From Ostrinia nubilalis (lineage: Eukaryota > Arthropoda > Insecta > Lepidoptera > Crambidae), in assembly GCF_963855985.1 (NCBI RefSeq), contig NC_087099.1:4928001-4992000 (forward strand): 64,000 bases of DNA. The letters are read 5' to 3'. Positions within the stretch are counted from its first letter, which is position 1; the number at the start of each line of letters is the position of its first letter. Shown here piece after piece: positions 10,923-23,860 of the stretch. The notes beneath the pieces are model-generated. The model was not told where the DNA came from, made no database searches, and saw nothing but the letters and a program-made list of their open reading frames with translations. The position numbers and the translations under genes are program-made.

Positions 10923-11153
10923 TACTAGCTTTCTGCCCGCGGCTTCGCCCGCGTGGAATTTTGTCTGTCACAGAAAATCTTTATCGCGCGCGTTCCTGTT
11001 TTAAAAACCGGGATAAAAACTATCCTATGTCCTTTCCCGGGATTCAAACTATATCTATGTCAAATTTCATCAAAATCGCTTCAGTGGTTTAGGCTTGAAA
11101 GCGACACAGACAGACAGACAGAGTTACCTTCGTATTTAGAATATTAGTAAAAG
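10923..11153 (+). repeat. Interspersed lepidopteran repeat (CCCGCGGCTTCGCCCGCG family)
   Basis: It starts ACTAGCTTTCTGCCCGCGG and CTTCGCCCGCG, passes through ACTATCCTATGTCCTTTCCC and AATTTCATCAAAATCGCTTC, and ends in (ACAG)n and AATATTAGTA. A near-complete inverse copy is at 55222-55457 and a short piece at 14704. The family is very common in moths and butterflies; its class is not clear to me. Confidence 0.8.
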
Positions 11154-11221
11154 GATAAGTAAGGATTATTTTATTCAAAAATTGATATATTATACATAAA
11201 ATGTGATATTATGTTTTTATA

Positions 11222-11342
11222 ACAAGGTGAATAGACGACCTCACAAAAGTTGCAGGAAGGCGTTTGATGCAAACCGCTATCAATAGGTTAATTTGGAAAT
11301 CATTGGGGAAAAATGAGGCTGAAATTATGATGATGATGATGT
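11222..11342 (+). repeat. LINE 3'-end fragment (family A, ATG tail)
   Basis: Diverged + strand copy: TAGACGACCTCACAAAAGTT, GGAAATCATTGGGG, then GAGGCTGAAATT and an (ATG)n tail. Confidence 0.75.
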
Positions 11343-14300
11343 TTTTTTATAATATTGTTCATTAATACTACCAAAGTCTTTATGAGACCAGGCTACGGAT
11401 CTCCGAATTCAAGACAAGAAACTCGCAACAACCATTCATCACAATACTAAAGTGTAAAGTTTTATCAAACTTATTGTTCACTTTTCACGGTTCATTTACG
11501 AATTCGCAAATTACAAAACTTTCCAAAGTATCTACATTACAATGTCCTCAATTGTTCAACAATACGGTATCGTAATTAATATTGGAATTTATTCCATTTA
11601 CCGAAATGTCTCTTGCCCCGAGAAAATTGGTTGAAGTTATACAAAATTGGCAAACAGAAGTTGCCCGGGGCGAACCGAGACGCTCTACGGAGATTAATTT
11701 TATTCCCAACTATATGTTTGCGGAGACCACTGCTTATATCTTCAGCTTCTTAGCTTGTGAATAAATAATACGCCGCCCAAGGGATCTGTACGCAAGTCTG
11801 AAATGTAGTGTACGGACTATAGTACATCAAGATATGGTGTAGAATCTTTTGTGGTTACAATAAGGCCGTTTTTGCAACAAAAATTCACATTATGATGTGT
11901 TGTTCTAAGTAATATGGTGTATGTGTGTGTGTACGGAATTGTACCTTAAATGAGCTTAAAGCTTGAAAGTAAGCTTTATGGAGTTTGCTTCTTGTTTACA
12001 AACAGTTATAGTTAAATAAGAAAATTTTGAGAAATCTGGTTTCATAGAAAACAAATGTCACTACTCACGTTAACTTTAATATCTAATATAAAAGTTATTT
12101 GATGTCTTTTTAATAATTATCGAGTATTTAGAAGTTATTAAAAATCCACAGTCCAAACCGAAAAGCAGTCTAAAAATACTTTTCAAAATATTAAAAGCAG
12201 TTTTCTTCTCAAAAACTTTTTGATTTCGAATTTCCGAGAGCCATTCCTTAAATTAATATTCCAACCAGAAGATTTATATTTTACAAGAAACGCGGGTATT
12301 TCTTACAGGAATCTGGTCACCAATTCACTTAGGGACATTACGAGATTGCTGTTCAGAGGTAACCAGGAATACCTACGAACTAGTATTTGAGACGTAGATA
12401 GAAAAATAAGATTTTTAATGCCTACCCAAATAAAATTAAATCGTAAAAAAAACGAAAATATTAACTACACACTCTCAGAGTCCGAATATTAGGTACATAA
12501 TGAGTGGCGTCGATACAACAAAATAAAGTGTCCAATAATCTGGGATTGATTTTCGATATTTATCGCTAGCCATCCTTCCGGTGTCTTGATAACTTATTGA
12601 TCTATTTTAACCATTAGGCATTTGCATTTAAGACAGCTATTAGTTATTATTTATAACTTATAAACCCTAGATTCTATCATTATCCTACAATTTCCAAGGT
12701 ATGTTTAGCACTTTATTAGGTACGATCTTATCAAGATCAAAGTGAAATATATTTCACCCCTTAAAAGAAAGCGAAGTACAAAAATCTGTTTCATCCCTGT
12801 TTCAATCATTGCCACGTTGACACACGTAGTACCTATAAGGGATGTGGTTGGTTAGTAAGTTTATTATCGATAACTTTTATAATTTTATTATTTTTATTAT
12901 GACCAATTACTTGGTTGATGTTATTACTATTTTTATTCAGGTTACGTCTATATTTCGATTTTTTTTTCTGAGTTTTTATTACTTAATAAGCAAGGTGAAA
13001 ATAATTGCAATTTTAAAATTTTAACAGAGGCGTAGTTTTTGTGCCGTCCATTTCAAATCATGTGGATTCCAGTTTCAAGAGTTTTCACGTCAAGGTTAGT
13101 TCTGGTACGGTAAAGGGGTTAAATTTTAATTCAAGATTTACATTTATACCTGATAGAATTCATTTTTATTTTGTGCTAATAAAGTTTTTAGTATTTAATA
13201 CTATCGTATAACTATCGATATTTATATTAAATGGTACATCCCTCATCCGAAATAGCGGGCCAAAACAAACTTTAATCTAAAACTAATAATAACTTCGCCA
13301 CAGCGTCCGTTTCAACCGGAAACGGATGCTGACGGATAGGCTTTGAGGCGCTGGCATTCAGGACTATTTCCAATTTTCAAATAACGTGTTTGATGTTTTG
13401 AATGTAGTAGGTACCAACTTGTATTTATTTTGTGGTTTGGGCGGAGAGTGAATCCGGTTTTCTTAAATCTAGAACTACGTCTCCTTTTCCACTTTCCTTA
13501 GTTTCGGTCATAAAAAGATTCAGTACCACTACCATTCATACTCATACAGGTACCTACGGAAGACCAGTGTCGGGGTGTGCCCTTTCCGTATTTTATTTTT
13601 TAATGACAGAATCAATTATCATTTTGTGTTGCAGTTTAGTGAATAAACTGTTTTCTTTCTTCCTTTCTTGGCTGTTATCTGTCTGGAAATATCAGATTTA
13701 GAAAGCTCCTCAAGTCTGATATCAAAACTGTAAACCGAGTTTTTCCAACACGTAGCAAATGGTTAAAATAATTATTATCATAAGTATCACCAAAACTAAG
13801 AAACCTTAACGAATGCTCATAATCTTATCGATTCGACCTAATATAAATTAATAAGGAAATAGTGTAAGAATTATAATCTTCATAATAATTAAGTAGGCTG
13901 ACACCATAACCAATAATGCAAAGGCCATTTAATTACTTACCTTGCCACTTAATTTTACCTCTGAAAACCCAATTACTTTTCAATTAACTTTGCAATTATA
14001 TACTCAACATCAAATAAACCGCACCTTCCGCGACGCGAACTTTAACGATTTTTTTCTGACACAATCATGGTGCCCCAACAATATTGAAGTTATTTGAAAG
14101 CCCAATAAATATCCTCAAAGAAAAACACATTTAATTTCTTAATAAATGATTAACATATACCATAAATGTGACTTGAAAAAATACCTCACTTTGGGCCCAC
14201 CTATGGGATCAATTAGACCAATTTTTATGGTTATAAAACCAAATAATGATTTCACGTGTCCTCTTTAACAGATGGATAGCAATTAAACCCAACTTAACAG

Positions 14301-14703
14301 TTATATAGCCATAAAAGTTGGCTCTAGCGTAACTACCTATTTTTTGAAGAAGTGACTCTGGATCCTTCTAAAGACACATTTTTGGGGTAAAAACCTTCCC
14401 TTTAATGAAATGAAGGTTAGAACCAGGCTTTTAAATGGTACCAATATTGGTGGGAAGTGGGGATGCATACGTTTGAAAATGCTTGTCGCGGGAGGTGCGA
14501 TTTATTTGACGTCGAGTGTATTTTTGATTGCTTTGAAATTAATAAATTATTATACTTACTCAATCGAGTGTGACGTCACTCGCTATTTGTTCTCTGGCAA
14601 AAAATCAATTTAGTTTTCAATGTTTGAAATTTGTTCCAGGAAATATGTAGCTTTCTTGAAGGAGGCATTTAAATACGTGTAAAATTGAACTTTATATAAA
14701 TTT
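11343..14703. other. 3.4 kb of AT-rich noncoding DNA
   Basis: No coding frame or interspersed repeat is recognised. A short imperfect palindrome (GTCCGTTTC, AACC, GGAAACGGA) lies at 13303-13326. A CGAGTGTGACGTCACTCG motif near 14565 carries a CRE-like TGACGTCA. Confidence 0.45.
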
Positions 14704-14780
14704 ACTAGCTTTGGTCGCCCGCTACGCGGGCTACAAAAGCTAGATCTGCGATGCTTATATAAATTTATGGATGAATGCAT
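14704..14780 (+). repeat. Short fragment of a CTAGCTTT-CCCGC repeat
   Basis: ACTAGCTTTGGTCGCCCGCT and ACGCGGGCTAC are a truncated relative of the family at 10923. Confidence 0.5.
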
Positions 14781-15449
14781 CCTTTAAAAATAATCCTAAG
14801 TAACATAATAACAAAAATGTAAAAGCAAAGTTGCTTCAAGATTTTGAAGACTTTTTTGATTTGTTAAAACAAGCTTTCGCGAGGATTTTAACATCAATTT
14901 AATACCATTTAATACCTTTTTTCCCGCGTATCCGGAATATTCGGATTAATAAATTCACTCCCGTTTCCGGGCACAAATCGTTTGGGATTGTCCTGTTAAT
15001 ATTTAACGCAATAATCACGGTTCCTGTACTTTATTTCGGCGTTGCTTATATTTTTTTACTGTTCGCACGAATTTCGTGAAAGTGTTGCTCATTTATATCG
15101 CGATTCGCGATAGATAGAAATAGAGACTAGATCGAGTTGACCCTAGTTAAAAAATTTTAGACTAGAACTGTTACAAATTTTTACAGTTACTTACTCGTAC
15201 TAAAACTAAGTACGAACACTGTGGTATTTTTTTTCAAAGATGAAATAGAGAAAAGTTCAAAATTATCTAATACGTAGGACGTAGGTACTCGCATTGTGTT
15301 TAAAATCATGCACGTGAATTTAAACTCCATCTACCAAATGTTTGCTTTTCCAAATTATGCATGAATTTCAAACCACACCAAACCAAAGAGAAAATTCTAA
15401 CTCCTTTGATTGGACACACCAATTTCAAAGGTCAAAAATCGTCTAGCTT
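14781..15449. other. AT-rich noncoding DNA
   Basis: Nothing recognised. Confidence 0.5.
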
Positions 15450-16443
15450 TAGGGTAATTCCAGGATACATGCCCCAGTGGGATAGGTGCCGCGATTTTAA
15501 GTACACTATGTTACAAGCAACTTAGCGTAAAGTTATAGTACGTATAATAGAAAGGGACCTCTCCGTACCACTTTTCGCCTCGCAAACCATCAAAGAGTGC
15601 GTTCGTTTAGCCAGTGAGAGCAAAAATCTTCCGCGGCCAAACCTTAGCGAGCGTCGAAATAAAATTGGTAAGTATCTTTTAATAGATAATTTTTTTGTCA
15701 GCTGTAAAATGAAGCAGATTTTTATATAATTTGATAGACTATCTCATAAATTAGACGGGATAGCTATGTTTAATTCGATTTATAGTGTTATTATATTTTT
15801 TATTAAAAAAGGCGCCTATCCTATGCTAAAAGGATAGTTGCCTAATTTTTTTTGGGGATAGATGCCCTTAGGGCCATGTCCCATGCACCTAGGGGCATCT
15901 ATCCTAACCTGCTCTTTTTGTCACAAGTAGCAAGTAAGAAGAAAAAAAGAATGTAGTACGGCTAACCTTAGGAAAGTAATAAATAGGGTGCCCTTCTGAT
16001 CGAATTACCTTTTTACCCGACTTCGGGTGGATGTACTATGTACTATTTTTAATAAAAAATATTAAATTTCATTTTTAATACATTTAATAACAAACAATCT
16101 TAAATAATAATACTTGGCTTGTTTGATTTCAAAATGCATTTGATCCTTAGAATTCAAAAACTGTATTAACGAGTCATCTATCCCTGCATCAGGCATCTAT
16201 CCTTTGAAGCAATCATGCAGTGAGTCTTCTATCCCCCACATTAGGCGTCTATCCCACTTTTTAGAGGTCAATGAAAATGGTATTTACTTAGAATCGGTAT
16301 AACTTAAACTAAAATTATTATAGTAATATCATAGACGAAAGACCAAAGTTTAAAGATACTAAGGTCAAATTGTTGATGAAAACTTACTTACTGAGTTACA
16401 GAGCTGTTTCAAAAAGTGGGGCATCTATCCTGGAATTACCCTA
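15450..16443. mobile_element. TA-flanked ~1-kb MITE with GGCATCTATCC motifs
   Basis: The left end TAGGGTAATTCCAGGATA (from 15450) is mirrored at 16426-16443 (TATCCTGGAATTACCCTA). The repeat extends to ATGCCCCA with one mismatch. A TA dinucleotide is at each edge, as for Tc1/mariner-type insertion. Internally, GGCATCTATCC-like motifs recur at about 15833, 15891, 16190, 16245 and 16420 in both orientations. A strong donor-like GTAAGT lies at about 15669. No transposase frame remains. Confidence 0.8.
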
Positions 16444-16724
16444 TTAACGAAACTGTATCGGTAGGCAAAGCAATAAACCGTACAAGCTAAGGCTATCCCG
16501 GGAAGTGTCTTCGCGACACTACTGTTCAATTTATCCGAAAGGGTCGACGCTTAGGTGGGATTTATAAGGGACCTTTTAAACGACTTTTTTCACACCAACG
16601 CGTATCGTGGTCACAGTCTAGTTTAGTCTGATCAGCGAAAAAGTTAGAGCGATAGGCTTAATTTAGAAAATGAAGTTTGGAGACTTGGAACTTTTTGTCC
16701 CTGAATATTTAAAAACGGGGACTC

Positions 16725-16836
16725 TTAGGCTTTTAACCGTAACAATATCAATAACAGGTGCTTTTTGTACGGAGTTTGACAGATTTTTGTCGTACTTATG
16801 TCAAATTTAAAGTAAGATGGCGCAACTCAGCCCTAA
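16725..16836. mobile_element. Palindromic ~110-bp MITE (TTA-family), copy
   Basis: TTAGGC at the left, ACGGAGTTTGACAGATTTTT in the centre and GCGCAACTCAGCC at the right. The left arm is partly degraded. Confidence 0.75.
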
Positions 16837-17418
16837 AGTTCCATCCCAAAATAAATAGATACCTACTTAAATACTTCACGTAATACTTAACCTAATTCAT
16901 TGTCAATATGGCACCTGGTGATCGCCATATTTTATGGAACTTTGATTATTAGGACTCATGAAAATAAGACCAATATGTTTAGGTGGTGTCTAAAGTTTCA
17001 CAAATAAACTATTTTAATATCTATTAGGTACCTACATTTAGGTAATACATTACACCCTTGGTGCCGAAATTATCATATTTGTAGATAGTAAAATTATTTT
17101 CATAAAATCCATGATTAACTTATAAATAATTTATTCTGCAGTAGAATTAGAACAGCAAATACAAGCAAAAATGTTTGCATATTAATTTTCATGTTCTATT
17201 TTCGTTGGTAAGTTATGTCGGCGCGCGTGCCGTTGCAATATTTTGGGGGATGCGAATTTTATTACACACTCGCTGCAACAAATTTCTACTAGATTTAACA
17301 AATTGCATAGAACCAATGGATTGTTGGTGATCATGGTTGTGGTTCATAAAGTAGGGATTAACAAACCCTTATTCGCATAAATTGTATAAACAATAGATTC
17401 CACAATGTTGAAATTTTA
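16837..17418. other. AT-rich noncoding DNA
   Basis: Nothing recognised. Confidence 0.5.
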
Positions 17419-18250
17419 TACAGGGTGGAATTTTGTAATGCCACCTAGAGGGAAAGTACTCTTAATACTGTATATAGAAAATTTTACTGAAAGAAAACAT
17501 TCCTATAAAAGTATCACTTCACGGGATTTATTGCAACAATATCTATTTTAACGGTAAATAAAATATTTACCCTCCCGACGTTTCGGCTCGGTTGCACGAG
17601 TCATGGTCGCGGGCAGACTGAAGAGATGCGGCGTCGTCTGCTCCGGCGCGATGAGTTTTCTTCACCCACCCGCGTTTGCACAATATTTTCTTCAGTGGTA
17701 CAGTCAGTCCGACAAACTACACTAACAGTGTCCGGGTTTCTCTGAGACGGCCTAGAACGCGATTTGTACTTCGTTATCACCGGATTCCACGCTGATAAAT
17801 CCCGTGAAGTGATAATTTTATAGTAAAAATGCAACATAATAGTTTAAAATATAACATTCCTTTATTTTTTAAAAAGAAAGAGAACTGCATTCAAAGATTT
17901 TCGAATTTTTTTTGGAAATTCTCTACCATAGGTGCCATACAATTTCCTGTACATAATTAAAATAATTTAAGATTTCATGGTTTTCCTTTCATTTGATTTA
18001 TCAAGTTTGTTAGAGAGATTTCATCCTTATACATAACCCTAACGATCGATGCAATAAAAATACAGGGTGTAATTTTTTACAGATTTTAGTTGGTTCGAAT
18101 TCCAGGTATGGCAAACAATTTTTTGGAAATCTTTGAATGTAGTTCTATTTCTTTTCAAATATAAAGGAATGTTTTCTATCAGTAAAATTTTCTATCTACA
18201 GTATTAAGAGTACTTTCCCTCCAGGTGGCATTACAAAATTCCAACCTGTA
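17419..18250. mobile_element. TA-flanked MITE with ~85-bp inverted ends, carrying a nested element
   Basis: The left end CAGGGTGGAATTTTGTAATG (17421 on) continues for about 85 bp and is repeated inverted up to 18248, with few mismatches. TA lies at both edges (17419-17420, 18249-18250). The CAGGGTG start is common for mariner-like MITEs. A further element interrupts it at 17505-17852. Confidence 0.82.
17505..17852. mobile_element. Nested TIR element flanked by 9-bp repeats
   Basis: AACATTCCT occurs on both sides (17496-17504 and 17853-17861) and fits a 9-bp target duplication, as made by Mutator-like elements. Inside are inverted repeats of TATCACTTCACGGGATTTAT (about 17512-17531 and 17795-17814). 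The right repeat is about 30 bp from the edge, so the boundary is not fully resolved. The middle is GC-rich and includes CGACGTTTCGGCTCGG. The minus-strand open frame here is not convincing as a protein. Confidence 0.6.
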
Positions 18251-18830
18251 TAACGTTATTACAGCTGTTTCGCTATGTGTCCAATGAGAACCTACTAAAT
18301 AAAGATAAAAACTTAATCAGTAGGCTTAAACTTCATATTTTGACAACAGTGATGTTAACGACGGGGCATATCGATGAAATATCGTCATTCCGATTTAGAA
18401 ACTTACTAACGATAGGTTTTCACTATATTTTTATTTGACTACCTACAAAGGTGACAAACATAGACTGTGTCCCTTCGTAGCCCGTAAGTGTGATCGGCGG
18501 TCACATTGTACGGCACTATACGGTGTATAGTGTAGAGAACTGTAGTGGCATGGACAAAATAGACACTCCAATGACAATACACAAAATAGGAAGGTTTAGA
18601 ATACTCTCTTGTAGCCGTATTCTCAGTATAATTCAATAATCAACACGGTTATGGTGAAGCGCCTGGATGCCGACAGCAAAACGTCAGTCGATGTCATGTA
18701 ATAAATGTTTTTAGGTAGAAAGGAAAAATCATATTTATTACACTCTACAAAGATTCCTTCCTCCATAGGTCAGGCAATGCCTAGTGAGGAGGTCTCTGTC
18801 TTTTGTTTTGTACTAGTTGATCTGGCAGTA
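18251..18830. other. Noncoding DNA
   Basis: Nothing recognised. The minus-strand open frame at 18439-18636 has no recognisable content. Confidence 0.5.
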
Positions 18831-18837
18831 AATATTT

Positions 18838-18922
18838 TCATTGTCATTGTCTTTTTTTTTCAGATATTAAAACCGTTAATCATCGGTTTTGAATATCTGA
18901 AAAAAAAAGAAAATGAAAATAT
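18838..18922. repeat. Hairpin palindrome, arms ~31 bp
   Basis: TTTTCAGATATTAAAACCG is followed after an 8-base loop by CGGTTTTGAATATCTGAAAA. A CATTTTC/GAAAATG extension continues outward with mismatches. Confidence 0.75.
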
Positions 18923-20172
18923 TGATGTAAAAATATACCTACGTATTTCAGGCTAATATGCTTGAGCTGCAGCAAGTAATAAGGCGTGTAAGATTCTGCA
19001 TATACCTACTCAACTTGAAAAAGCAAAATTTTTAAGACTGATTTTTTTTTTAAATCTTCTAGACATAGAAAAATGAGTTCTGCAGTTAGGTACTGTTCCT
19101 ATTTATATTATGGTGAACTTCAACATCACTCGCCGGAAGCAATCTACCTTGTCCTTTACGGATCAATGGGTCAGATTTAGGGATATGCGGTTAAATTAAA
19201 ATAGTAAATAAAAAGTTATTGAACGACCCCATACTGAAACTATTTACTAACTTTTGGTTGAGATACTGCCAGCTGTTATCCGCAAATGAATTTTAAGCAG
19301 TTTAATTACTTGTTTATTATAAACATAAAACTAACAGAAGAGAACTTTATACGGTTAACAAAAACACTTTTTAAATAGGCGCAGAGATATTAGTTGAAAC
19401 TTATATTATTTTGTTTAAGAGCACAAAAATGTATCTTAAATTTATTTGTAAATACTTTTACCATTTTTGAGCAAAATACCGAATCCATTACCAGATTATT
19501 CATTTCTCCCATATTCTTTTTTATCGTGATTGAATAGAGCTGAAAAAACAAATTTTGTACGCATAATAAAACAGCCGGCCGTAGAAATATTTAGATATTT
19601 TGTTTAGATTTACAAATAAATTTTAATCGGATTTACTTGTATTTGGAAGTTGAACTTTTGAATTTTTATCAACATTACTTTTTTACCGTTTTAATCAAAA
19701 TTAAATAACCCAAACGATAAAATAAATATAACATATCGGTATCGGTACGTGTTTCGGTATACTTTTGTCATACTTATATGTATATTGCTCCAATATTCTT
19801 TAGACGCGTTAGACATCTTTTCAAATGATTGGTCCTCTCACCTTTTATGTAGGTACTTCATCAATTGGCTCAATTAGGATTGAGGCACGTTCTCCTCATT
19901 ATTGGACATATTATTTCGGCTCATTGTGCAAAAATATGAAGAAATAATAACAATAATCGTAATAATATATCAAATGACTGTGACATTTTTATAAGTAAAA
20001 AAGAAAAATGAAGAAACGAAAAAGAAAATCTTGCAATTTGAAGGTATTCCTGTAAAAGTTAAACAAAATGATACCAAAACAAACAACAAACGCTGCGAGA
20101 CTTTGTACGTGTATTATTTTGTGATGTAAAATTTAAAGTCATCTTACTGAATAAGTAAACCTGTGTACGTAG
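18923..20172. other. 1.2 kb of AT-rich noncoding DNA
   Basis: Nothing recognised. Confidence 0.5.
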
Positions 20173-20180
20173 TTGTATAC

Positions 20181-20217
<37 letters not shown>

Positions 20218-20305
20218 TCGGCCATAGGACGTCCACTGCTGAACATAGGCCTCCCCTAATGCTTTCCATGTTGCCCGGTTGGTAGCGGCCTGCGTTGTTT
20301 ACAAA
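20173..20305 (-). repeat. LINE 3'-end fragment (family A) with (ATC)n microsatellite
   Basis: A CATCATC tract of about 14 units (20177-20217) is the complement of the (ATG)n tail. The complement of the ORF2 end follows (GGACGTCCACTGCTGAAC, GCCCGGTTGGTAGCGGCC). Confidence 0.85.
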
Positions 20306-20464
20306 CATCATCATTGTGGTAGGTATAAGGGATCTTCAACGGTAGATAAATAACTTTTTAGAATACCAACGTTAAAGATATATTTAAAGTCTAGACCCAT
20401 TTTTTCTGGAAAGGTCGCAGAAATATACGGGTACCCCTCAAGCTAGCCTCTTGAGTGCTTTTGT

Positions 20465-22235
20465 CTCTGGGTCATTCTACGATAGGGTAGGTGGAAAGAA
20501 AAAAAAAGTAAAATCCACTTTTTTAATTATTTACGGTATCAAAAATATTTGTCTTACATAAAGAATCTTATAAAAAATAACGACAGAGATCAAACTTAAT
20601 TATTCAATTTTAAAATGAACTTTTTTTAAATAATGAGATAGACAGAAGTGACATTAAAATCGACAAATGTGACACTTTGTGTTGTAGGTCCTAAGAATAT
20701 AAAAATTAAAACAAAATCAAGCCGTAATATTATAGCCTTTAACGTTAAAAACTAGTTCTCAGTTTCAAATAATTCAAGGTAATCAATAGTTTAGAATTAA
20801 AAAAATAAGAAACAATGTCGTCAGAAAATAAATCATTTCTGTCGACGAATCAAAAAATAGCCTCATCACTAGACGATGACATTAAATGAATGCGTTTTTG
20901 TTTTGCGAAATTAGGAAGATCGTCAAATACTTCAAACTGAGTCTCAGAAATGTTTTATATAAATAAAAAAAATGTTGCATGCTATCTTCATGCATGGCAA
21001 TATTAACAGAGCGATCACAACAAATACGTTTCGTTCTACCGATTTTGTAATAAAATTTATAAAAAAAGTAAAAATATAGCACAAAAAAAATCACAAACTA
21101 CTCTTTTTTATTTTGAAATCACTAATGTTTCATGTTATAAAAAGTAATTGCATTTGCAATTTCTCACTGCTAACAATCATGTTTTTATTGAATAATTTTC
21201 AAAGAACGAAACGCTCTCTTGATAGATTTGACCAAATATCGAGCCCTAAAGTCGTAATAATTATGCATAACTGGCAGAAAAAAGTTAAACAATCATGTTT
21301 CTGTCTGATAGCGCTATTTTAAAATTCTTTAATAATTTAGATGGAAGCATGGATAATTGTAGTGCCACGATGTCACAGACAGATACGTACATATCACACA
21401 CACAATAAAACACCCTTCTGTTTGAGTCAGGAATTGAAAACAATATTAAAAGCATGAATATATCATTTCCGTCGACAAAACCATAGACAAGTGTGACATA
21501 GACAGAAATGACAATTTGAAGTAATTTGAAAATTGTGGTTTTAATTTTGCAGTTAGATTGTAAATAATCTAGGCACAGTAAATAGTTCCACATTTGAACA
21601 AGGGCATGTGATAAAAACATCTCTAATAAGTAACATATTTTAATTATATGTCTTTTAGAAGTGACACTTCAACTTTGAGATGATGTAGAACCACTCTTAA
21701 AATATAATTTACTGGTGCAATACTCTCTTTGCAGAAAAAAATGTCTCTGTACAATAACAAGTGGGTTAAGGGGTTGTCATAAAATATAAATTAATGTTCC
21801 CACCATTAAATTTTCTTCATCTTTTGGTAGAAACTTCAATAGTCGACAGGTGTGTCAAAAATCTTATAACAGTTGTAGAATCGTCGGTAGTTTCTTATTT
21901 TCAGATCTAAATTTATTGATATTTAATACATATAGTCTTGAGTATGTCTGGTTTACTAATCACGACTTGTCATCCTATTTTAATGAACGGGTTTTTTTTT
22001 GCAGGTATGCAAACATGAAAAGCCGTGTTCATAACAGTCGACAGAGCGTGATATGTCACATACTGTCGGCAGAAAAAATCTAATAAAACAAATGTCTTTT
22101 ATGTTTCTTCACATATTTTTTGAAGCTACTAAGTACACTTTTGCTTATAGAAGTTCATAACTAAACGAAGACAAATTATTTTACAAGTAATTTCACCTGA
22201 ACAAAAAAACGGCCTCTTCGTAGAAGGACCCCTCT
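20465..22235. mobile_element. Possible 1.76-kb DNA element with GGGTC inverted ends and GACA-rich motifs
   Basis: GGGTCATTCTACGATAGGG at 20469 is mirrored at 22213-22231 (CCTCTTCGTAGAAGGACCC), with a possible CTCT duplication outside each end. Inside, motifs such as GACAGAAATGACA, GTCGAC and TGTGACA recur in both orientations (about 20642, 20664, 20820-20850, 21368, 21468-21510, 21657, 21841, 22036-22070). No transposase frame is visible. Flanking CTCTTGAGTGCTTTTGTC and CTCTTGGGTGCTTTTGTTC segments (20448, 22284) are also similar. Confidence 0.45.
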
Positions 22236-23384
22236 TTATACATTGCATTAGTTCCACTCATTAGCTCAGCTGTGCTTAAAAGCTCTTGGGTGCTTTTGTT
22301 CTGAACCTGGGAGCTTTAGAATAGGAAAGAACGTGGCACAACCCGTTTGACAGATTTACGAGGCTATCTTTAAAAATAAGAAGTTTTAAAAAGTTTAACA
22401 AAACTTTTTGTTATACCTATTTTGAAGGGAAATTGTGTTGATAGTGGAACTTAAGTATGTGCTAGGAGAAAATCATGTAATCTGATAATGAGTTTTGAAA
22501 CTGAAACAAGCTTTACGCATATATTTTAATCGTTTAATGGTGTCTTGGAGAAATAACTTCATCATTCGACCAGTATACGATACATTTATGTCATTTTATA
22601 AAGGTTTAAACTTACGTCCAGTTAGGATTAAACTAAATATTATATTGCATGCAGCGTTTTGTTTTTCTGGAAAATTAGCTGTCTTGATTTGCATAAGTTA
22701 ATTAATGTAATTGAGCATTATTTCCTTGAAGTTTCAAGTTATTTCCTGAGCATTGACTTTTTGCTTTTCATAATACGTTAGTCGACTTCTTTTGATTGTG
22801 ACAAGAATACAAATTAAAAACAATTTGTAAGGACCACTTGAACTTAGGACTGGTTAGTACTAACGTTTTATTCACCTGCCCTAAGGTCCATCATTAATCT
22901 TAATATTCGCAAAGACCTTTCTCAAGACTCCCGTTAACATTATTTCTGAATCCTTTTCGTGGCCATCATTCATCATTATCACTTGAATAAAATACCTAAG
23001 TGCTTGTAGGGTATTCAAATAAGAGCCTAAGTTATTTATCTTGTGGGAAGGTAGTTTTTTACTTAAATAATAAAAGCTGGGGAATCGTACTACATTGCTA
23101 TGATAAACGACTATTCTCTTACTGAAATCTTAAGTTAAACGGAAAAATAAAGAACTTTATTTACCAGTTACTTATAATTTAAAAAGAAAAGTGGTCACTC
23201 ATTTACTACAGTATTTGAGTGTGAAAAGAGTTTTTGTTTTGTACCCATTAATTATAAATGGAAATAAAAATGCTGATATTATTTTGCACAGAAGTCAACA
23301 CTGGTCAACTATTCCACCTAACGAAGCGTGAATCTATAACAATCGTCCAATCATTAAATTACAACAGAGTGCTTTTATCATTTT
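22236..23384. other. AT-rich noncoding DNA
   Basis: Nothing recognised besides the CTCTTGGGTGCTTTTGTTC segment near 22284 noted above. Confidence 0.45.
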
Positions 23385-23480
23385 TCAGTGGCGTATGCAA
23401 GTCTAATAGAGAGTGAATAAGCATTTACTGGGCAGGGATGTGGGTACTACTCTAGACTGCATGTCGCTTAAAATCAGGTT
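23385..23480 (+). repeat. LINE 3'-UTR fragment related to 5940-6040
   Basis: GAGAGTGAATAAGCATTTAC, TGGGCAGGGATGTGG and CTAGACTGCATG align with the 3' UTR of the LINE nested at 5773. Confidence 0.65.
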
Positions 23481-23486
23481 AGCATT

Positions 23487-23860
23487 TTACTGTAGTAAAA
23501 TTGATGTATAAGTAAGAAACTTGTAGCAAACGTAACACAGGGTAACACTTACTTGACTTAATGTCATATTCACCTCGATGGGGCATAGGGCGTCCACAAC
23601 ATTCCTCCATCGCGTTCGATCTTGAGTTTCGCGTTTGATCTTGCTCCAAGCCTTGCCGATTTTCTTCACCTCGTCAGCTATAGTGCGCCGCCAAGTTTGT
23701 TTGGAGCGACTACGTTTGCGTTTTCCTTGGGGGTTCTAATCCAGAGCCTGCTTGGGGATGTGATCGGGGTCCCTGCGGCGAGTGTGGCCGATCCAGTTTT
23801 ACTTGCGGCGCTTGATCTGCTGGTCAATCAGAATTTGTCGGGTAACACGGATAGAATATA
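23487..23860 (-). pseudogene. LINE ORF2 C-terminal fragment (third family)
   Basis: The minus strand reads NPQGKRKRSRSKQTWRRTIA, DEVKKIGKAWSKIKRETQD and RTRWRNVVDALCP. This is the usual C-terminal tail of another non-LTR retrotransposon ORF2, with a Trp-Arg-Arg core and a final DALCP-like end. An in-frame stop just before NPQGK breaks it. It is a different family from families A and B. Confidence 0.75.

Noticed and set aside
20177..20217. CRISPR-like or satellite array
   Set aside because: It is an uninterrupted (ATC)n microsatellite attached to a LINE tail, without spacers.
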